A stretch of 64,000 nucleotides of DNA from Bugula neritina (taxonomy: Eukaryota; Bryozoa; Gymnolaemata; Cheilostomatida; Bugulidae). The stretch spans positions 972,501 through 1,036,500 of the forward strand of contig OZ037766.1 in NCBI GenBank assembly GCA_964035545.1. The letters are read 5' to 3'. Under the pieces are notes generated by a model. It ran no database searches and had not been told where the DNA came from. It saw only the letters and a list, made by a program, of their open reading frames with translations. Position numbers and translations under genes: made by a program. How positions within the stretch are numbered: the stretch's first letter is position 1; every line of letters begins with the position of its first letter. Of this stretch, positions 10,679-21,402 are shown piece after piece.

Positions 10679-11315
10679 TCCTGTGTTACAGCTAATATTA
10701 CTCTTCGTCTTACAGTTATTGTAGCTTGAGCTTAGTTATTACTTATAGTTATTATATTTATTCATTGTCATTGCTGATTACTGTAATCACTCATAGTTAT
10801 TGACATTAGTCACTCTTACTCTTAGTAACTGAGATAGTAATACTAATAGTGATAGTATGGGTATCAGACTCAGTATCACTATGACCAATGACAATAGTAA
10901 TAGTAATACTATTAGTTATTCTTATACTTAATCTGATGGTTATAGAGTATTACTATTATACTTTCAAAGTATTTGTGATAGTAACTGTTGGTATTACACT
11001 GGCAGTTTAAGTTACACATACTCATACTGCATGTCAAAGTGTAGGAGACTGTAACTATAAGACTCTCTAGTGACTAACTTACTACACAGTCTTACAGTTA
11101 GTTACAGTCTAACTATCAATTAGAGATCGTGCGAGACGGACGTGTTTTCGAGCGCAATTGGCAAATTGAAATTATTTCACAAAAAAAACTTTTTTAAACA
11201 TCTTTATTACCTATACTAATCATATATTTCCTTACATACTAACAATAAATCACTAACTATACATCTGTGAGCCTAAAGAAAAGGTGGTCTGGCCGATTTA
11301 GGCACTGCCTGGTCA
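10679..11315. other. Low-complexity AGTAAT/ATTACT-rich intergenic DNA
   Basis: Degenerate short repeats (AGTAATAGTAATAC-like) up to about 11120, then less repetitive sequence that may belong to the 5' part of the LINE. No exon was seen. Confidence 0.5.
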
Positions 11316-11840
11316 GTTCAGTTGTCGCTGAGTTCAGTTGTCAGTTGATTTGGGACCAGTTTTTCTGAGTCACTAGACAGTAACTACTTTAGAGTAAATT
11401 ATTTAGTTATTTTTATTTTTTTCAGTGGTTTTGGATTTGAGTTGACTTGAGTTTATTTGTCGCTGAGTTCAGTTGTCAGTTGATTTGGGAACAATTTTTC
11501 CGAGTCACTAGACAGTGACGACTTTAGAGTAAATTATTTATTTATTTTTTATTTTTTTCAGTGACTGCTTTAGAGTAAATTATTTACTTATTTTTTATTT
11601 TTTTCAGTGATTTTGAATTTGAGTTGATTTGAGTTCAGTTGTCGCGGAGTTCAGTTGTCAGTTGATTTGGGACCAAATTTTTCTGAGTCACTAGACAGTG
11701 ACTACTTTAGAGTAAATTGTTTATTTTTATTTTTTTCAGTGACTACTTTAGAGTAAATTATTTATTTACTTTTTATTTTTTTCAGTGATTTTGGATTTGA
11801 ATTGATTGGGACAAATTTTTGAATCACTACTACTACTACT
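11316..11840 (+). repeat. Tandem 5' UTR monomers of the LINE (three copies)
   Basis: A unit containing GAGTTCAGTTGTCAGTTGAT, GAGTCACTAGACAGTGAC and TTTAGAGTAAATTATTTA starts at about 11316, 11455 and 11636. In the second and third copies the TTTAGAGTAAATTATTT/TTTTTTCAGTGA segment is doubled. The array stops about 60 bp before ORF1. Tandem promoter-bearing monomers are known in some LINE 5' ends; promoter activity here is inference. Confidence 0.65.
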
Positions 11841-11899
11841 CTAGAGCCAATCACATATTTTATTTTCTTACTTGTAAGTCCACCTTTTGATTTTAAAAA

Positions 11900-12886
11900 A
11901 TGAGTCAGTCTGATCGTAAGGCCAAGGGCTCACGAAACAGTAGTAGTAGTGGAAAGATAATGACATGTGGTACTTGTTCTAAAGCAGTCTCAGAGGAGGG
12001 AATTGAAGGTGAGATCTGTACATTGTGGTTTCACTATGGTTGCACAGAATTTACAAAGAGTAATGTTAAGGTACTAGAGTTGCCTGGGGTTCATTGGTAT
12101 TGTGAGAGGTGTGATCATCCAAACTTTCGCACACTTGAAAATAGGTATGATAATATTTTTAAAAATACACAAGAGCAAGTTAAATCAGCTCAACATGAGA
12201 TGACTAAAAAGCTCACAAACCTCGAGTCGGAATTACAGGTGACACTTGATAAAATACAGGTACAATATAATGATATGTGCAAGAATCAAAAAGTATTTGA
12301 AACAAAATTTACTGTTCTGGCTGATAAGTTTAATGAAGTTTCTGACAATAACCAAACACTAGGCAAGTCATATGCAGCTGTTACAAAGACCTTGGAACAA
12401 AATGTTATAAAAGTCCAGGAAAGCTTCGAGAAACAGACTAACTCTCTAGTTTCTAAAATAGAGAGTAGAGAAAGAAGGGAAAAGGACTCTGAATTAAGAT
12501 CTAGAAATATAGTTATTTTTGGAATAAAAGAGTATGACAATAGGGAGGAATGGGTCCAGCAAGTGGACAATATTATAAAGGAATGCCATGTTGACTTAAG
12601 TTTAGATAAAAGTAATATTTATAGGCTAGGTAGGTACGATGCTACAAAGCATACAGAGCGACCTCGCCCACTTAGATTAAGCACCAAGTCAGAAAGTCAA
12701 ATGTGGGATCTGCTAAGTAGGATTAATGGGTTGAAAATGCCAGGTGCTTTTGCTAGAAAAGACCTCACTAAGAAAGAACAGGATGAGGATTTTCGGCTCA
12801 GGAAAGAGTTGAAGGAAAGGAGAAATGTAGATCCGAATTCCAAATACAAAATCAAAAAGGGGAAAATAGTAAAAGTGACCAATTGA
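11900..12886 (+). CDS. LINE ORF1 protein with PHD-like zinc finger and coiled coil
   Basis: 328 residues; probable RNA-binding chaperone of the LINE ribonucleoprotein. The N-terminus is basic and Ser-rich. A PHD-like finger follows (C23, C26, C40, H45, C48, C68, C71), with the WFHYGC core of PHD fingers. One of the eight usual ligands is missing: a Gly stands at about residue 37. Residues about 75-200 are Gln/Glu/Lys-rich heptad-like sequence, a likely coiled coil. A C-terminal RRM-like region follows (RSRNIVIFGI, then IYRLGRYD and RPRPLRL), ending in a basic tail. The stop TGA overlaps the ORF2 start as TGATG. Confidence 0.85.
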   Translation: MSQSDRKAKGSRNSSSSGKIMTCGTCSKAVSEEGIEGEICTLWFHYGCTEFTKSNVKVLELPGVHWYCERCDHPNFRTLENRYDNIFKNTQEQVKSAQHEMTKKLTNLESELQVTLDKIQVQYNDMCKNQKVFETKFTVLADKFNEVSDNNQTLGKSYAAVTKTLEQNVIKVQESFEKQTNSLVSKIESRERREKDSELRSRNIVIFGIKEYDNREEWVQQVDNIIKECHVDLSLDKSNIYRLGRYDATKHTERPRPLRLSTKSESQMWDLLSRINGLKMPGAFARKDLTKKEQDEDFRLRKELKERRNVDPNSKYKIKKGKIVKVTN

Positions 12887-15627
12887 TGGTACCAACAAAA
12901 TTATTACTATTAAATGCTAGGTCAGTAAGAGGCAAAATAAACAAAATACAAGTTCTATCCTCTGAATGTGACATTCTTTGTATCACGGAGACCCATCTCG
13001 ATCCCTCGTACAAAAATGATATGATATTAGACTCTTCACATAAACACATTTACAGGGTAGACCGAGATTGTCATGGAGGAGGAGTTTTGTTGGCTTTATC
13101 GCCCAACTTATCCCAAGAACAAATATTTTTTGAAAAATCTTTTTTTCCAATTGAGGTTGTTTGTGTCAGGGTCGGATGTTCTAGGAATGGGGAGGATTTT
13201 TTTGTGTTGTGTTTGTATATTCCACCTAAACTAACAAGGCAAGCTCTTGAACCACTTGATGATCTACTCAGCTTGATAAGCACAGATTTTCCAGGATCTA
13301 AATTACTAGTAGTAGGAGATTTTAATTTTCCCGACATTGACTGGAAAAATCTACAGGTGCGTGCATGCTCAAATCAAAAGGCTCTACATAGGAGTTTTTT
13401 AAATTGTCTTTTATCCCATGATTTGAGTCAAATTATAACTGAGCCTACTCACAATCTAGGGAATACACTTGATCTAGTTGTGACAAATAAGCAAAACTTT
13501 GTATCAGATTGTAGTGTGATACGCCCTGGAATCAGCGACCACTTTTTAATTGAAATCAGTGTGGTGGCAAATTTGAAACAATCACATAACCAAACACATA
13601 GTATCAAGTTATACAAGAAGGCTAATTTTGATGCCATTAGTGCACTCTCAGAGAAAGCTATGGCAGAAATAGAAAATTCAATTAATAACAGAGAGAGCAT
13701 TAACACTGTATGGGAAATCATAGAAACTGCTCTCAAGATAGCTGTCAATAAGTTTGTTCCTAAATGTCAGCCTAAAAATCGTAATATTAGGGAACCCATA
13801 TGGTTTAACAATACAGCCAGGCGTATGGTCAGACAACAACGTAAACTTTATGATAAAAGTAAGAAAACTGGCTCTGATGAAGACCAGAATAAGTATAAAT
13901 TAGCTAGGCGTAATAACAAAAAAATCTTTCGCAAGATGGAACAAGAACATTACAATAGAGTGTTATTTGAACCATTAGCAAGGGGTGACAGCAAACCATT
14001 TTACTCGTTCTATAAAAGAAAGTCTGGAAACTACTCTCAAGGATACATAGTTTTTAAAAATAAATCACTTTTTGAAACATCTGAGATCTTTAATGAGTAC
14101 TTTCAAAGTGTTTTTTCGAAAGGTGACTCTTATTCTATAGATCTTGAGACCACTGAAAGTTGCCCCATAAAGGTTACAAGTGATGGGGTTCTTAAATTGT
14201 TGAAAGAGCTCAAAAATGGGAAAGCTCCTGGCCCAGATATGTTAAGAAAAGAAGACCTTAGTCTGAATTTGGAGATTACCAGTAAGATTCTGTGTAAAAT
14301 ATTCCAATACTCACTAGATATTGGACAACTGCCTGACATATGGAAAGTGGCTAATGTGGTACCTATTCATAAAAAAGGTAATCGGGTAGATCCAGGAAAC
14401 TTTAGACCAGTTTCACTGACATGCATTTCATGTAAAATGCTAGAACACATTGTGCTTAGTAATATTCAAAAAGATCTCGAAAAAATTATAAAACCTCATC
14501 AACATGGGTTTAGAAGAGGGTTGTCATGCACTACTCAATTAGTGACTACTGTAAATGAAATTATGAAACTAGTAGATGACAATAATGTGGTTCACGCAGC
14601 AATATTAGATTTTTCTAAGGCTTTCGACAGGGTGTCTCACGGTCTGTTGGTTGGGAAGTTGTTGAGGTCGGGGATTGACCCGGGCATAGTTCGATGGATC
14701 AAAGATTTTTTGTCCAATAGATTACAAAGAGTGGTTATAGAAGGAATTGCTTCCAATGATTTGGCTGTTTCTTCGGGAGTTCCACAGGGTTCTGTGCTTG
14801 GGCCGTCCATGTTTTTGGTCTACATCAATGACATATCAGACATTCTCCAGTCATCCTCGATTAAACTTTTTGCAGATGATGCGTTACTTTATCGCCCAGT
14901 TAATACTCTAGAAGATTCAGTTAAATTTCAAGAGGATTTGGCTTCACTTGAACAATGGGCTTCTCAGTGGAAAATGTCTTTTAATACTGAGAAATGTCAG
15001 ATTGTTCGGTTTGCTAGGCAGGATTGCGACAATTATAGTCCTGAATATTTTTTAAACAACATGCCACTAGCCTTAGTGAAGAGTTTTAAATACCTTGGTG
15101 TTTTTATTTCAAATAACTTTAGTTGGGATTTGCACATAGAGACAATAACAGCTAGGGCTAGCCAAAGATTGGGTATGATTAAACACGTGCTCTTTGATGC
15201 CCCACGGAGGGTGAAGCGGGTTGCCTACCTCACTTTGTGTAGGCCACTGCTGGAATATGCGTGTGAGGTCTGGGACCCCCATCTAGCAAGACAGGTTTCA
15301 TTGCTAGAAGGCGTCCAGAGAAAGGCAATTAGATTTATTTTAGGTATTAAGGGCAGAAAGAGCGTTACTGAAGGGAGAATTTCTCTAGAGCTGGAAATTC
15401 TGGAATTGAGGCGCAGAAATGCCAGAATGTCCCTGATGCTAAAGTTTTTATCAGGCAGCAGCCACACTTCTTTTATTGAGAGTTTTAATCAAATACAAAA
15501 TAACATTCATAGTTACCAGACTCGTTCAGTTTTAGAAGGTGCTCCATTAGCTGTGTGTGCAAATACTAGTTTTTACTTACATAGTTTTTTACCTAGAACA
15601 TCGCGCGATCTACGCGGACTACCGTAA
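12886..15627 (+). CDS. LINE ORF2 protein: apurinic-type endonuclease and reverse transcriptase
   Basis: About 913 residues from the ATG at 12886; a longer frame opens at a TTG at 12883, but the ATG overlapping the ORF1 stop is the better start. The endonuclease domain (about 5-225) shows NARSVRGK, ITETHL with catalytic Glu at about 35, GDFNFPDIDW with Asp at about 145, and SDH at about 217-219. The reverse transcriptase (about 435-720) shows GKAPGPD, NFRPVSLT, HGFRRGLSCTTQL, LDFSKAFDRVSH, GVPQGSVLGP and the catalytic FADD (Asp 664-665). A C-terminal region with LEGVQRKAIRFIL follows. No RNase H is evident. The protein nicks target DNA and copies its own RNA there. The frame is unbroken. Confidence 0.93.
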   Translation: MVPTKLLLLNARSVRGKINKIQVLSSECDILCITETHLDPSYKNDMILDSSHKHIYRVDRDCHGGGVLLALSPNLSQEQIFFEKSFFPIEVVCVRVGCSRNGEDFFVLCLYIPPKLTRQALEPLDDLLSLISTDFPGSKLLVVGDFNFPDIDWKNLQVRACSNQKALHRSFLNCLLSHDLSQIITEPTHNLGNTLDLVVTNKQNFVSDCSVIRPGISDHFLIEISVVANLKQSHNQTHSIKLYKKANFDAISALSEKAMAEIENSINNRESINTVWEIIETALKIAVNKFVPKCQPKNRNIREPIWFNNTARRMVRQQRKLYDKSKKTGSDEDQNKYKLARRNNKKIFRKMEQEHYNRVLFEPLARGDSKPFYSFYKRKSGNYSQGYIVFKNKSLFETSEIFNEYFQSVFSKGDSYSIDLETTESCPIKVTSDGVLKLLKELKNGKAPGPDMLRKEDLSLNLEITSKILCKIFQYSLDIGQLPDIWKVANVVPIHKKGNRVDPGNFRPVSLTCISCKMLEHIVLSNIQKDLEKIIKPHQHGFRRGLSCTTQLVTTVNEIMKLVDDNNVVHAAILDFSKAFDRVSHGLLVGKLLRSGIDPGIVRWIKDFLSNRLQRVVIEGIASNDLAVSSGVPQGSVLGPSMFLVYINDISDILQSSSIKLFADDALLYRPVNTLEDSVKFQEDLASLEQWASQWKMSFNTEKCQIVRFARQDCDNYSPEYFLNNMPLALVKSFKYLGVFISNNFSWDLHIETITARASQRLGMIKHVLFDAPRRVKRVAYLTLCRPLLEYACEVWDPHLARQVSLLEGVQRKAIRFILGIKGRKSVTEGRISLELEILELRRRNARMSLMLKFLSGSSHTSFIESFNQIQNNIHSYQTRSVLEGAPLAVCANTSFYLHSFLPRTSRDLRGLP

Positions 15628-16030
15628 AATTCAAGTCTTTTTACGATATGACGACCTTCTTTTGCCCGGCATCGGGATCTAAAGGTTCTTGAGTTACCTA
15701 GACCTAGACCTGAGTCTTACTTTACCGGTAAAGGTAGCAAGACTAAAAGTAAAAGTAAATGCAACACTAGGAGTAGGAGTAACAGTAACTGTAAGTCACT
15801 AACTCTAAGTGTAACAGTGATACAGTACTGGTTTTACTAAATCTAATAGTAATACTATCACTTATACTAATAGTAGTACTGATACGTGATGATGAATGAT
15901 CATTATTATGATTATAATTATCATTGTGATAATATTAATTATAATGATGAAATTGAATGTGAATATTCATTATTTATATATTTATAACTTTAACTGTCTA
16001 GTATCTTGGGACTGGTAATCAATTCATACA

Positions 16031-16154
16031 TCAACTAAGCAACTGACCAATATATGCTTGAGCAATTTTTACAGCAGTTTGAAAGCCGTCACCTACATTT
16101 ACTACTGCCAGTAGAACAATCTCTATCAGCGAGTGAACATGAGAAGACGGCCAC
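16031..16154 (-). pseudogene. Possible orphan 3' terminal exon (uncertain)
   Basis: After an acceptor-like TTATTTAG on the minus strand, one frame stays open for about 40 codons of normal composition (includes IEIVLLAVVNVGDGFQTAV) and ends at a TGA. Composition contrasts with the repeat DNA around it. No partner exon with matching phase was found upstream, and I do not recognise the protein. It may be a gene remnant or chance. Confidence 0.2.
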
Positions 16155-16829
16155 CTAAATAAGTAATACGATGTTACGCAAGTATAACTCTACTGACAAC
16201 TCCAACTCCTTGCTGCTAAATTACCTAATTCGAGTACTAACAATTAATTTATTTTAAGAAAAAAATTATATAAAAATTGAAAAAAAAAACAAATTAATGA
16301 CGTAATTTTAGATTGTCACAAAACAGTACATAAAATCAAAAAACAACACTGACTTAAAATAAGTTTGCACTAAATTTAGAAAGTAATCAATTGATGAGTA
16401 AAATCTTTGCGAAAGAGGTAAGCCGGTAAATCAGCCTTGACCTTTGCAAGGCATATGTACACATACACGGTAGAGAAGGCTCCTCAACTTTCATTGATTT
16501 GATAATCGAAGGCTTCATAGCTAGAAAATATGACAAGTCTTGCGGCTAATCGATTAACTGATTGTCAAAGTTGCTCAACACTCGGCTGCTCGCACAGACT
16601 GGGAATTGTACTTTGACTTTTGGGTGCGTGCTGAGCTATTCCATTTCGCACTCATGTTGTGTAATGTCGCAATATAAAATTAAATAAAATTCGTATCAGT
16701 ATGAGTATGAGTATATTTAATTTTATATTGGTAATACTAGTACTAGTAGTAGTAACTATAAGTTAAAAAGTAATATCAATTAATATTATTGCTTATTACT
16801 TATTAGTTATTACTTATTAGCAATTGTTA

Positions 16830-17230
16830 TTACTATTACAGTATTAGTATTAGTATTACTATTACTATTAGTATTAATATTAGTATTAGTATTAGTATTA
16901 GTATTACTATTACTATTAGTATTACTATTAGACTTGCTCTTAGTATAAGTATTACATTTTGATTTTATTAATACTATAATACTTAATAGTAATACTAATA
17001 GTAATAGTTATAGTAATACTAAGTCTAATGTTATTATTAATAATATTAATTATATTTATAATAATAATATTATTATTGTTAGTATTACTATTGTATTAGT
17101 ATTACTATTAGCATTACTCTTAGTATTAGTATAACTAATACTAATAGTAATACTAATGGAAAATAATCAATAGTAATACTATAAGTATGACATTGACTAT
17201 AACTATTACTATTACTATTAGACTTGATAT
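16830..17230. repeat. (TAGTAT/TAGTAA)n degenerate microsatellite
   Basis: Long runs of AGTATT and AATACT hexamers in both orientations, with no coding capacity. Confidence 0.85.
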
Positions 17231-17804
17231 TACTTATTTAGTTTTACTTCTAGTTCTGATTCTAGTTATTACTTGTACTGTAGACGTAGTTGTAGTGCAC
17301 TTGTACTTATGTTTAGTTATTGGATATTTTCATTTTGCCTGTTAAAGTAATCTCTGAACACATGCCTGATAGTCATAGTGGTAGTGATACAGTGAATGTG
17401 ATATTGATAGTGATACTGATAGTCGGTGTGAGTGATCAAGGTGTGAAGGAAATGATCGGAGTACAAATTGCTTAAAATTAATTACTAATTTTAGTGCACA
17501 AGGTGCCATCGGTTCTCATTTTTTTTATAAAATCTTATACGTTGGGTGCCTGGGAACAACAGTAAACTGTAATGTGCTCTCTTGCACTATTAATTTTTTT
17601 AATTAATCCATTTAAAACTGCAATTTTAATCATTTTCAAGGCAAAAAAATAGATAAAAATAAAATAAATATATTAAATTACTGTGAATTTTAAAATCTAA
17701 AAATTTTCTTTAATCGGACTTTTAGTCCTAAACCATAGCAACTTTGACCTTAGTTAAGAGCTATTCTGTTCTCATATTCAACCATTATTGCTTTATAGAG
17801 AGGC

Positions 17805-20800
17805 ATGGCGGCAGCAAATATGAGACGCTCTCTCTTTCTGACAGCGACCAGCGGAGCTAATAACTTGCAGATCAGAGAAACCGCTGTTCCCGCTGTCCTT
17901 GCTGACCAGGTTCTGGTGAACGTCAAGTTTTGTGGACTCAACTTTGCCGAGTGCAGCATGAGACAGGCTAGTCTATGATTATTTTATGAGCCGATAAGGT
18001 GGCTCTCTCTATGAGCCAATAAGGTGGCTCTCTCTACGAGCCAATGAGGTGGCTCTCTCTATGAGCCAATGAGGTGGCTCTCTCTATGAGCCAATGACGT
18101 GGCTCTCTCTATGAGCCAATGAGGTGGCTCTCTCTATGAGCCAATGAGGTGGCTCTCTCTATGAGCCAATAAGGCGGTTTTCTCAAATGTTCATAGATGG
18201 CCTAGCAACTGCAATAAAAGTAAACAGTGATATGATTATGTATGAGTATACACTAGTAAATGTATATACTGGCATACTATATATTGTATATTATAGTATA
18301 ACATGCTAATAATTCATAAGATATAATATACGATGTAATTATGTAATATTATTATAGTATGTGAATGTGTAATAATTACATATGCATTTCTACAGGGGCT
18401 CTACTCCCCCATGCCCCCACTGCCCTACGTCCCTGGATACGAGTATTCTGGTATTGTCGGAGAGGTTGGTGCAGAGGTTAAAGATATCAAGGTAAATGGA
18501 ATCGCCGTGCTTTCATAGTTCTGGTTGAATCTGTCATTCCTGCAGTGTATTCTTTGATAAGCCGTAACACCTCCAGCACCTAAACCAAAGTATTTATAGC
18601 TCTGACTCAGCTCTGATGTTTACCAGGTGGGAGATAGAGTAGTCGGGGTTCAGAACTTTGGCTGCTGGCAGGACGTAATGGTGGTACCCGCTGACACCGT
18701 GTTTGTGCTGCCAGACAACATGAGTTTAGAAGATGCTGCCGCCATTCCCGTCAACTACATAACGGCCTACATCATGCTGTTTGACCAGGTGGTGCTGAGA
18801 GAGGGCCAGAGTGTGTTCGTTCACATGGCAGCAGGTAGGCTCACTTCCTGTCCACACCGGCAGCAGTTAAGTTCGCTTCCTGTCAGCTTTTCCTAACTTT
18901 TGTATTATTTTGTGTTTAGACCTTTTAGCTTGTAGAACGAAATTGGTTTTTGGAAAGAGTTGATCTACATCATAAATATCCTTGCTTGCTAGTGTAATGT
19001 GCTGCAGTTTGCAATTGTTAATGAGTAGTGAAATATTCTCATGTAGAGCAAGAGTTGTCTCATCATCTGAGCCATGTTTTGACTCCCACTAATGTCTAAC
19101 ACACTTGCAGTAGTAACCAGCGTTTAATGTGTATCTTAGGTGGAGTCGGTACTGCTGTGGGACAGCTGTGTCGTACTGTACCCAACATAGAGGTGTTTGG
19201 TACGGCCTCCGAACCTAAACACAAGCACTGCCTGGCCAATGGGATAACGTACCCCATTGACTACAAGACTAAAGACTACGTGACTGAGGTGAAAGCTATT
19301 TCACCCAGAGGTGAGTAATCAGTTACTACTGTACTAACTACTACCACTGTACTAACTACTACTATTATACTAACTACTACTACTATACTAACTACTACTA
19401 TTGTACTAACTACTACTACTGTACTAACTACTACTATTATACTAACTACTACTATTATACTAACTACTACTATTATATTCACTACTACTATTATACTAAC
19501 TACTACTACTGTACTAACTACTACTACTGTACTCACTACTACTACTGTACTCACTACTACTACTGTACTAACTACTACTACTGTACTAACTACTACTATT
19601 ATACTAACTACTACTATTATATTCACTACTACTATTATACTAACTACTACTACTGTACTAACTACTACTACTGTACTCACTACTACTACTGTACTCACTA
19701 CTACTACTGTACTAACTACTACTATTATACTAACTACTACTACTATACTAACTACTACTACTGTACTAACTACTACTATTGTACTAACTACTACTACTGT
19801 ACTAACTACTACTATTATACTAACTACTACTATTATACTAACTAATACTATTATATTCACTACTACTACTGTACTAACTACTACTACTGTACTTACTACT
19901 ACTACTGTACTCACTACTACTACTGTACTACTTGGTCTCAGGTGTGGATGTGATGTTGGATCCAGTTGGAGGTAAAGAATCCGTCAGATCTCACTCCCTA
20001 CTCAAACCTCTTGGGAAACATATTCACTATGGTATGTGTGACGCTATATGCTATTATATTATATCATATTATCATTAGCTAATACTACTATATGTTATTA
20101 TAGTATATTGTATTATTGTATAGTATATTGTATTGTAGTTGCTGTAATGTCTAATTATTATTACCAGTTATATTTGTCAAAAACATTTTATCCTCCAGGA
20201 GGATCTAGCTACGTGGAGGGGGCGGAGAAGGGGTTCCACACGGTGGTGAAAGTCGTAAAGAATTTCTTCACCTCTGGATCTTACAGTGGGTTTGGTCTGA
20301 TGGGTCGTAACGTCATGGTGGGTGGTCTGCATGTGGGCAAGTTGATGCTAGATCCGGCCAATCACGACATTGTCAGACGTTGCATGACTCATCTCATGCA
20401 GATGTACAGTGAAGGGAAGATCAAACCTGTAGTGGACACAATCTGGCACTTTGAGCAGGTGGGAGCAGCTTGTCACTTGTCAGCTCATGTCATACAACCT
20501 TGAGGTGTGGCCTGTCATTCTATGAGTCAGTTTTGACTATACTGTGTGGTGTGTGCAGACTATACTCTGTAGTGTGTATCCTGTTCAGTCATCTTCTCTT
20601 GTCTCAAATGTCAATAGCATAACTGTTACACATTATTTGTTGATGTAAGCTCATCACTCATTGGCTAAAGTGTTGTAAGGTTCTAAAATAATTAGGACAC
20701 TCGACAGTTCTTCCTTTACTGTAGATCACTGAGGCCATGGACCAGCTCTACAGCCGCAAGAATGTTGGTAAAGTGTTGCTCAACGCTGAGAAGATGGCTA

Positions 20801-20820
20801 CAACAGAGCCTGAGAAGTAG
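17805..20820 (+). CDS. VAT1: VAT1-like zinc-independent NADPH:quinone oxidoreductase family protein
   Basis: Medium-chain dehydrogenase/reductase of the quinone-oxidoreductase (zeta-crystallin) branch, closest by eye to synaptic vesicle membrane protein VAT-1 and VAT1L. Seven exons: 17805-17966, 18396-18491, 18627-18834, 19140-19310, 19942-20031, 20199-20458, 20725-20820; 1083 nt, 360 residues (human VAT1 is 393). Seen: GROES-like N-domain (FCGLNFAECSMRQGLY, VPGYEYSGIVGEVG), NYITAYIMLFDQ, Rossmann-fold AAGGVGTAVGQLCRT at the exon 3/4 junction, FGTAS, IDYKTKDYV, and C-terminal KNVGKVLL. Zinc-binding residues of true alcohol dehydrogenases are absent, as in this branch. An in-frame TAG lies three codons before the ATG. 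Exon 1 can be joined in frame only with a GC donor (CAG then GCTAGT). Orthology to VAT1 rather than VAT1L is not settled. Confidence 0.9.
17977..18180. repeat. 25-bp minisatellite in VAT1-like intron 1, about 8 copies
   Basis: Unit GGCTCTCTCTATGAGCCAAT plus GAGGT, with single-base variants (AAGGT, ACGAG, GACGT). It sits just downstream of the GC splice donor. Confidence 0.95.
19321..19930. repeat. 18-bp satellite in VAT1-like intron 4, about 34 copies
   Basis: Unit ACTAACTACTACTATTAT with ATTAT/ACTGT variants, filling nearly the whole intron. Because 18 is divisible by three it yields a long Val/Ser/Ile minus-strand frame, which is not a gene. Confidence 0.95.
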
Positions 20821-20855
20821 AGACTTCCTGTGTTGGTGGGTTTATTATGCTCCAG

Positions 20856-21402
20856 CTTCTACAGTATCTACACTACTTTCTATACTCTACAGTATCTACA
20901 CTACTTTCTATACTCTACAGTATCTACACTACTTTCTATACTCTACAGTATCTACACTACTTTCTATACTCTACAGTATCTACACTACTTTCTATACTCT
21001 ACAGTATCTACACTACTTTCTATACTCTACAGTATCTACACTACTTTCTATACTCTACAGTATCTACACTACTTTCTATACTCTACAGTATCTACACTAC
21101 TTTCTATACTCTACAGTATCTACACTACTTTCTATACTCTACAGTATCTACACTACTTTCTATACTCTACAGTATCTACACTACTTTCTATACTCTACAG
21201 TATCTACACTACTTTCTATACTCTACAGTATCTACACTACTTTCTATACTCTACAGTATCTACACTACTTTCTATACTCTACAGTATCTACACTACTTTC
21301 TATACTCTACAGTATCTACACTACTTTCTATACTCTACAGTATCTACACTACTTTCTATACTCTACAGTATCTACACTACTTTCTATACTCTACAGTATC
21401 TA
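20856..21402. repeat. 28-bp satellite just after the VAT1-like stop, about 19 near-perfect copies
   Basis: Unit TCTACACTACTTTCTATACT plus CTACAGTA, essentially identical in all copies. It starts about 35 bp after the stop codon and is probably in the 3' UTR. No stop occurs in any plus frame, so three overlapping frames of about 200 residues appear, all reading the same 28-residue period. Confidence 0.97.

Larger units (their letters stand above)
11316..15720 (+). mobile_element. Full-length non-LTR retrotransposon (CR1/L2-like LINE)
   Basis: Order: tandem 5' monomers, ORF1 (11900-12886), ORF2 (12886-15627), short 3' tail. Both ORFs are intact, so the copy is young or still active. The endonuclease-RT layout without RNase H, and an ORF1 with a PHD-like finger, point to the CR1/L2/Jockey side of the LINE tree. 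Exact ends and target-site duplications were not resolved because both flanks are low-complexity AGTAAT-type DNA. Confidence 0.85.
15628..17804. other. Intergenic, largely low complexity
   Basis: It starts with the LINE 3' tail (to about 15720). Blocks of (AGTAGT/AGTAAT) short repeats follow at 15730-15960 and 16680-17260. The more complex stretch 16020-16670 was searched for exons; one doubtful minus-strand candidate is listed separately. 17450-17790 is AT-rich and should include the promoter of the VAT1-like gene, with no TATA box recognised. Confidence 0.5.

Noticed and set aside
12286-15467. Minus-strand frames over the LINE ORFs
   Set aside because: Shadows of intact ORF1 and ORF2.
19276-19914. 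212-residue minus-strand frame of VVVVST repeats
   Set aside because: Pure product of the 18-bp satellite in an intron of the plus-strand gene.
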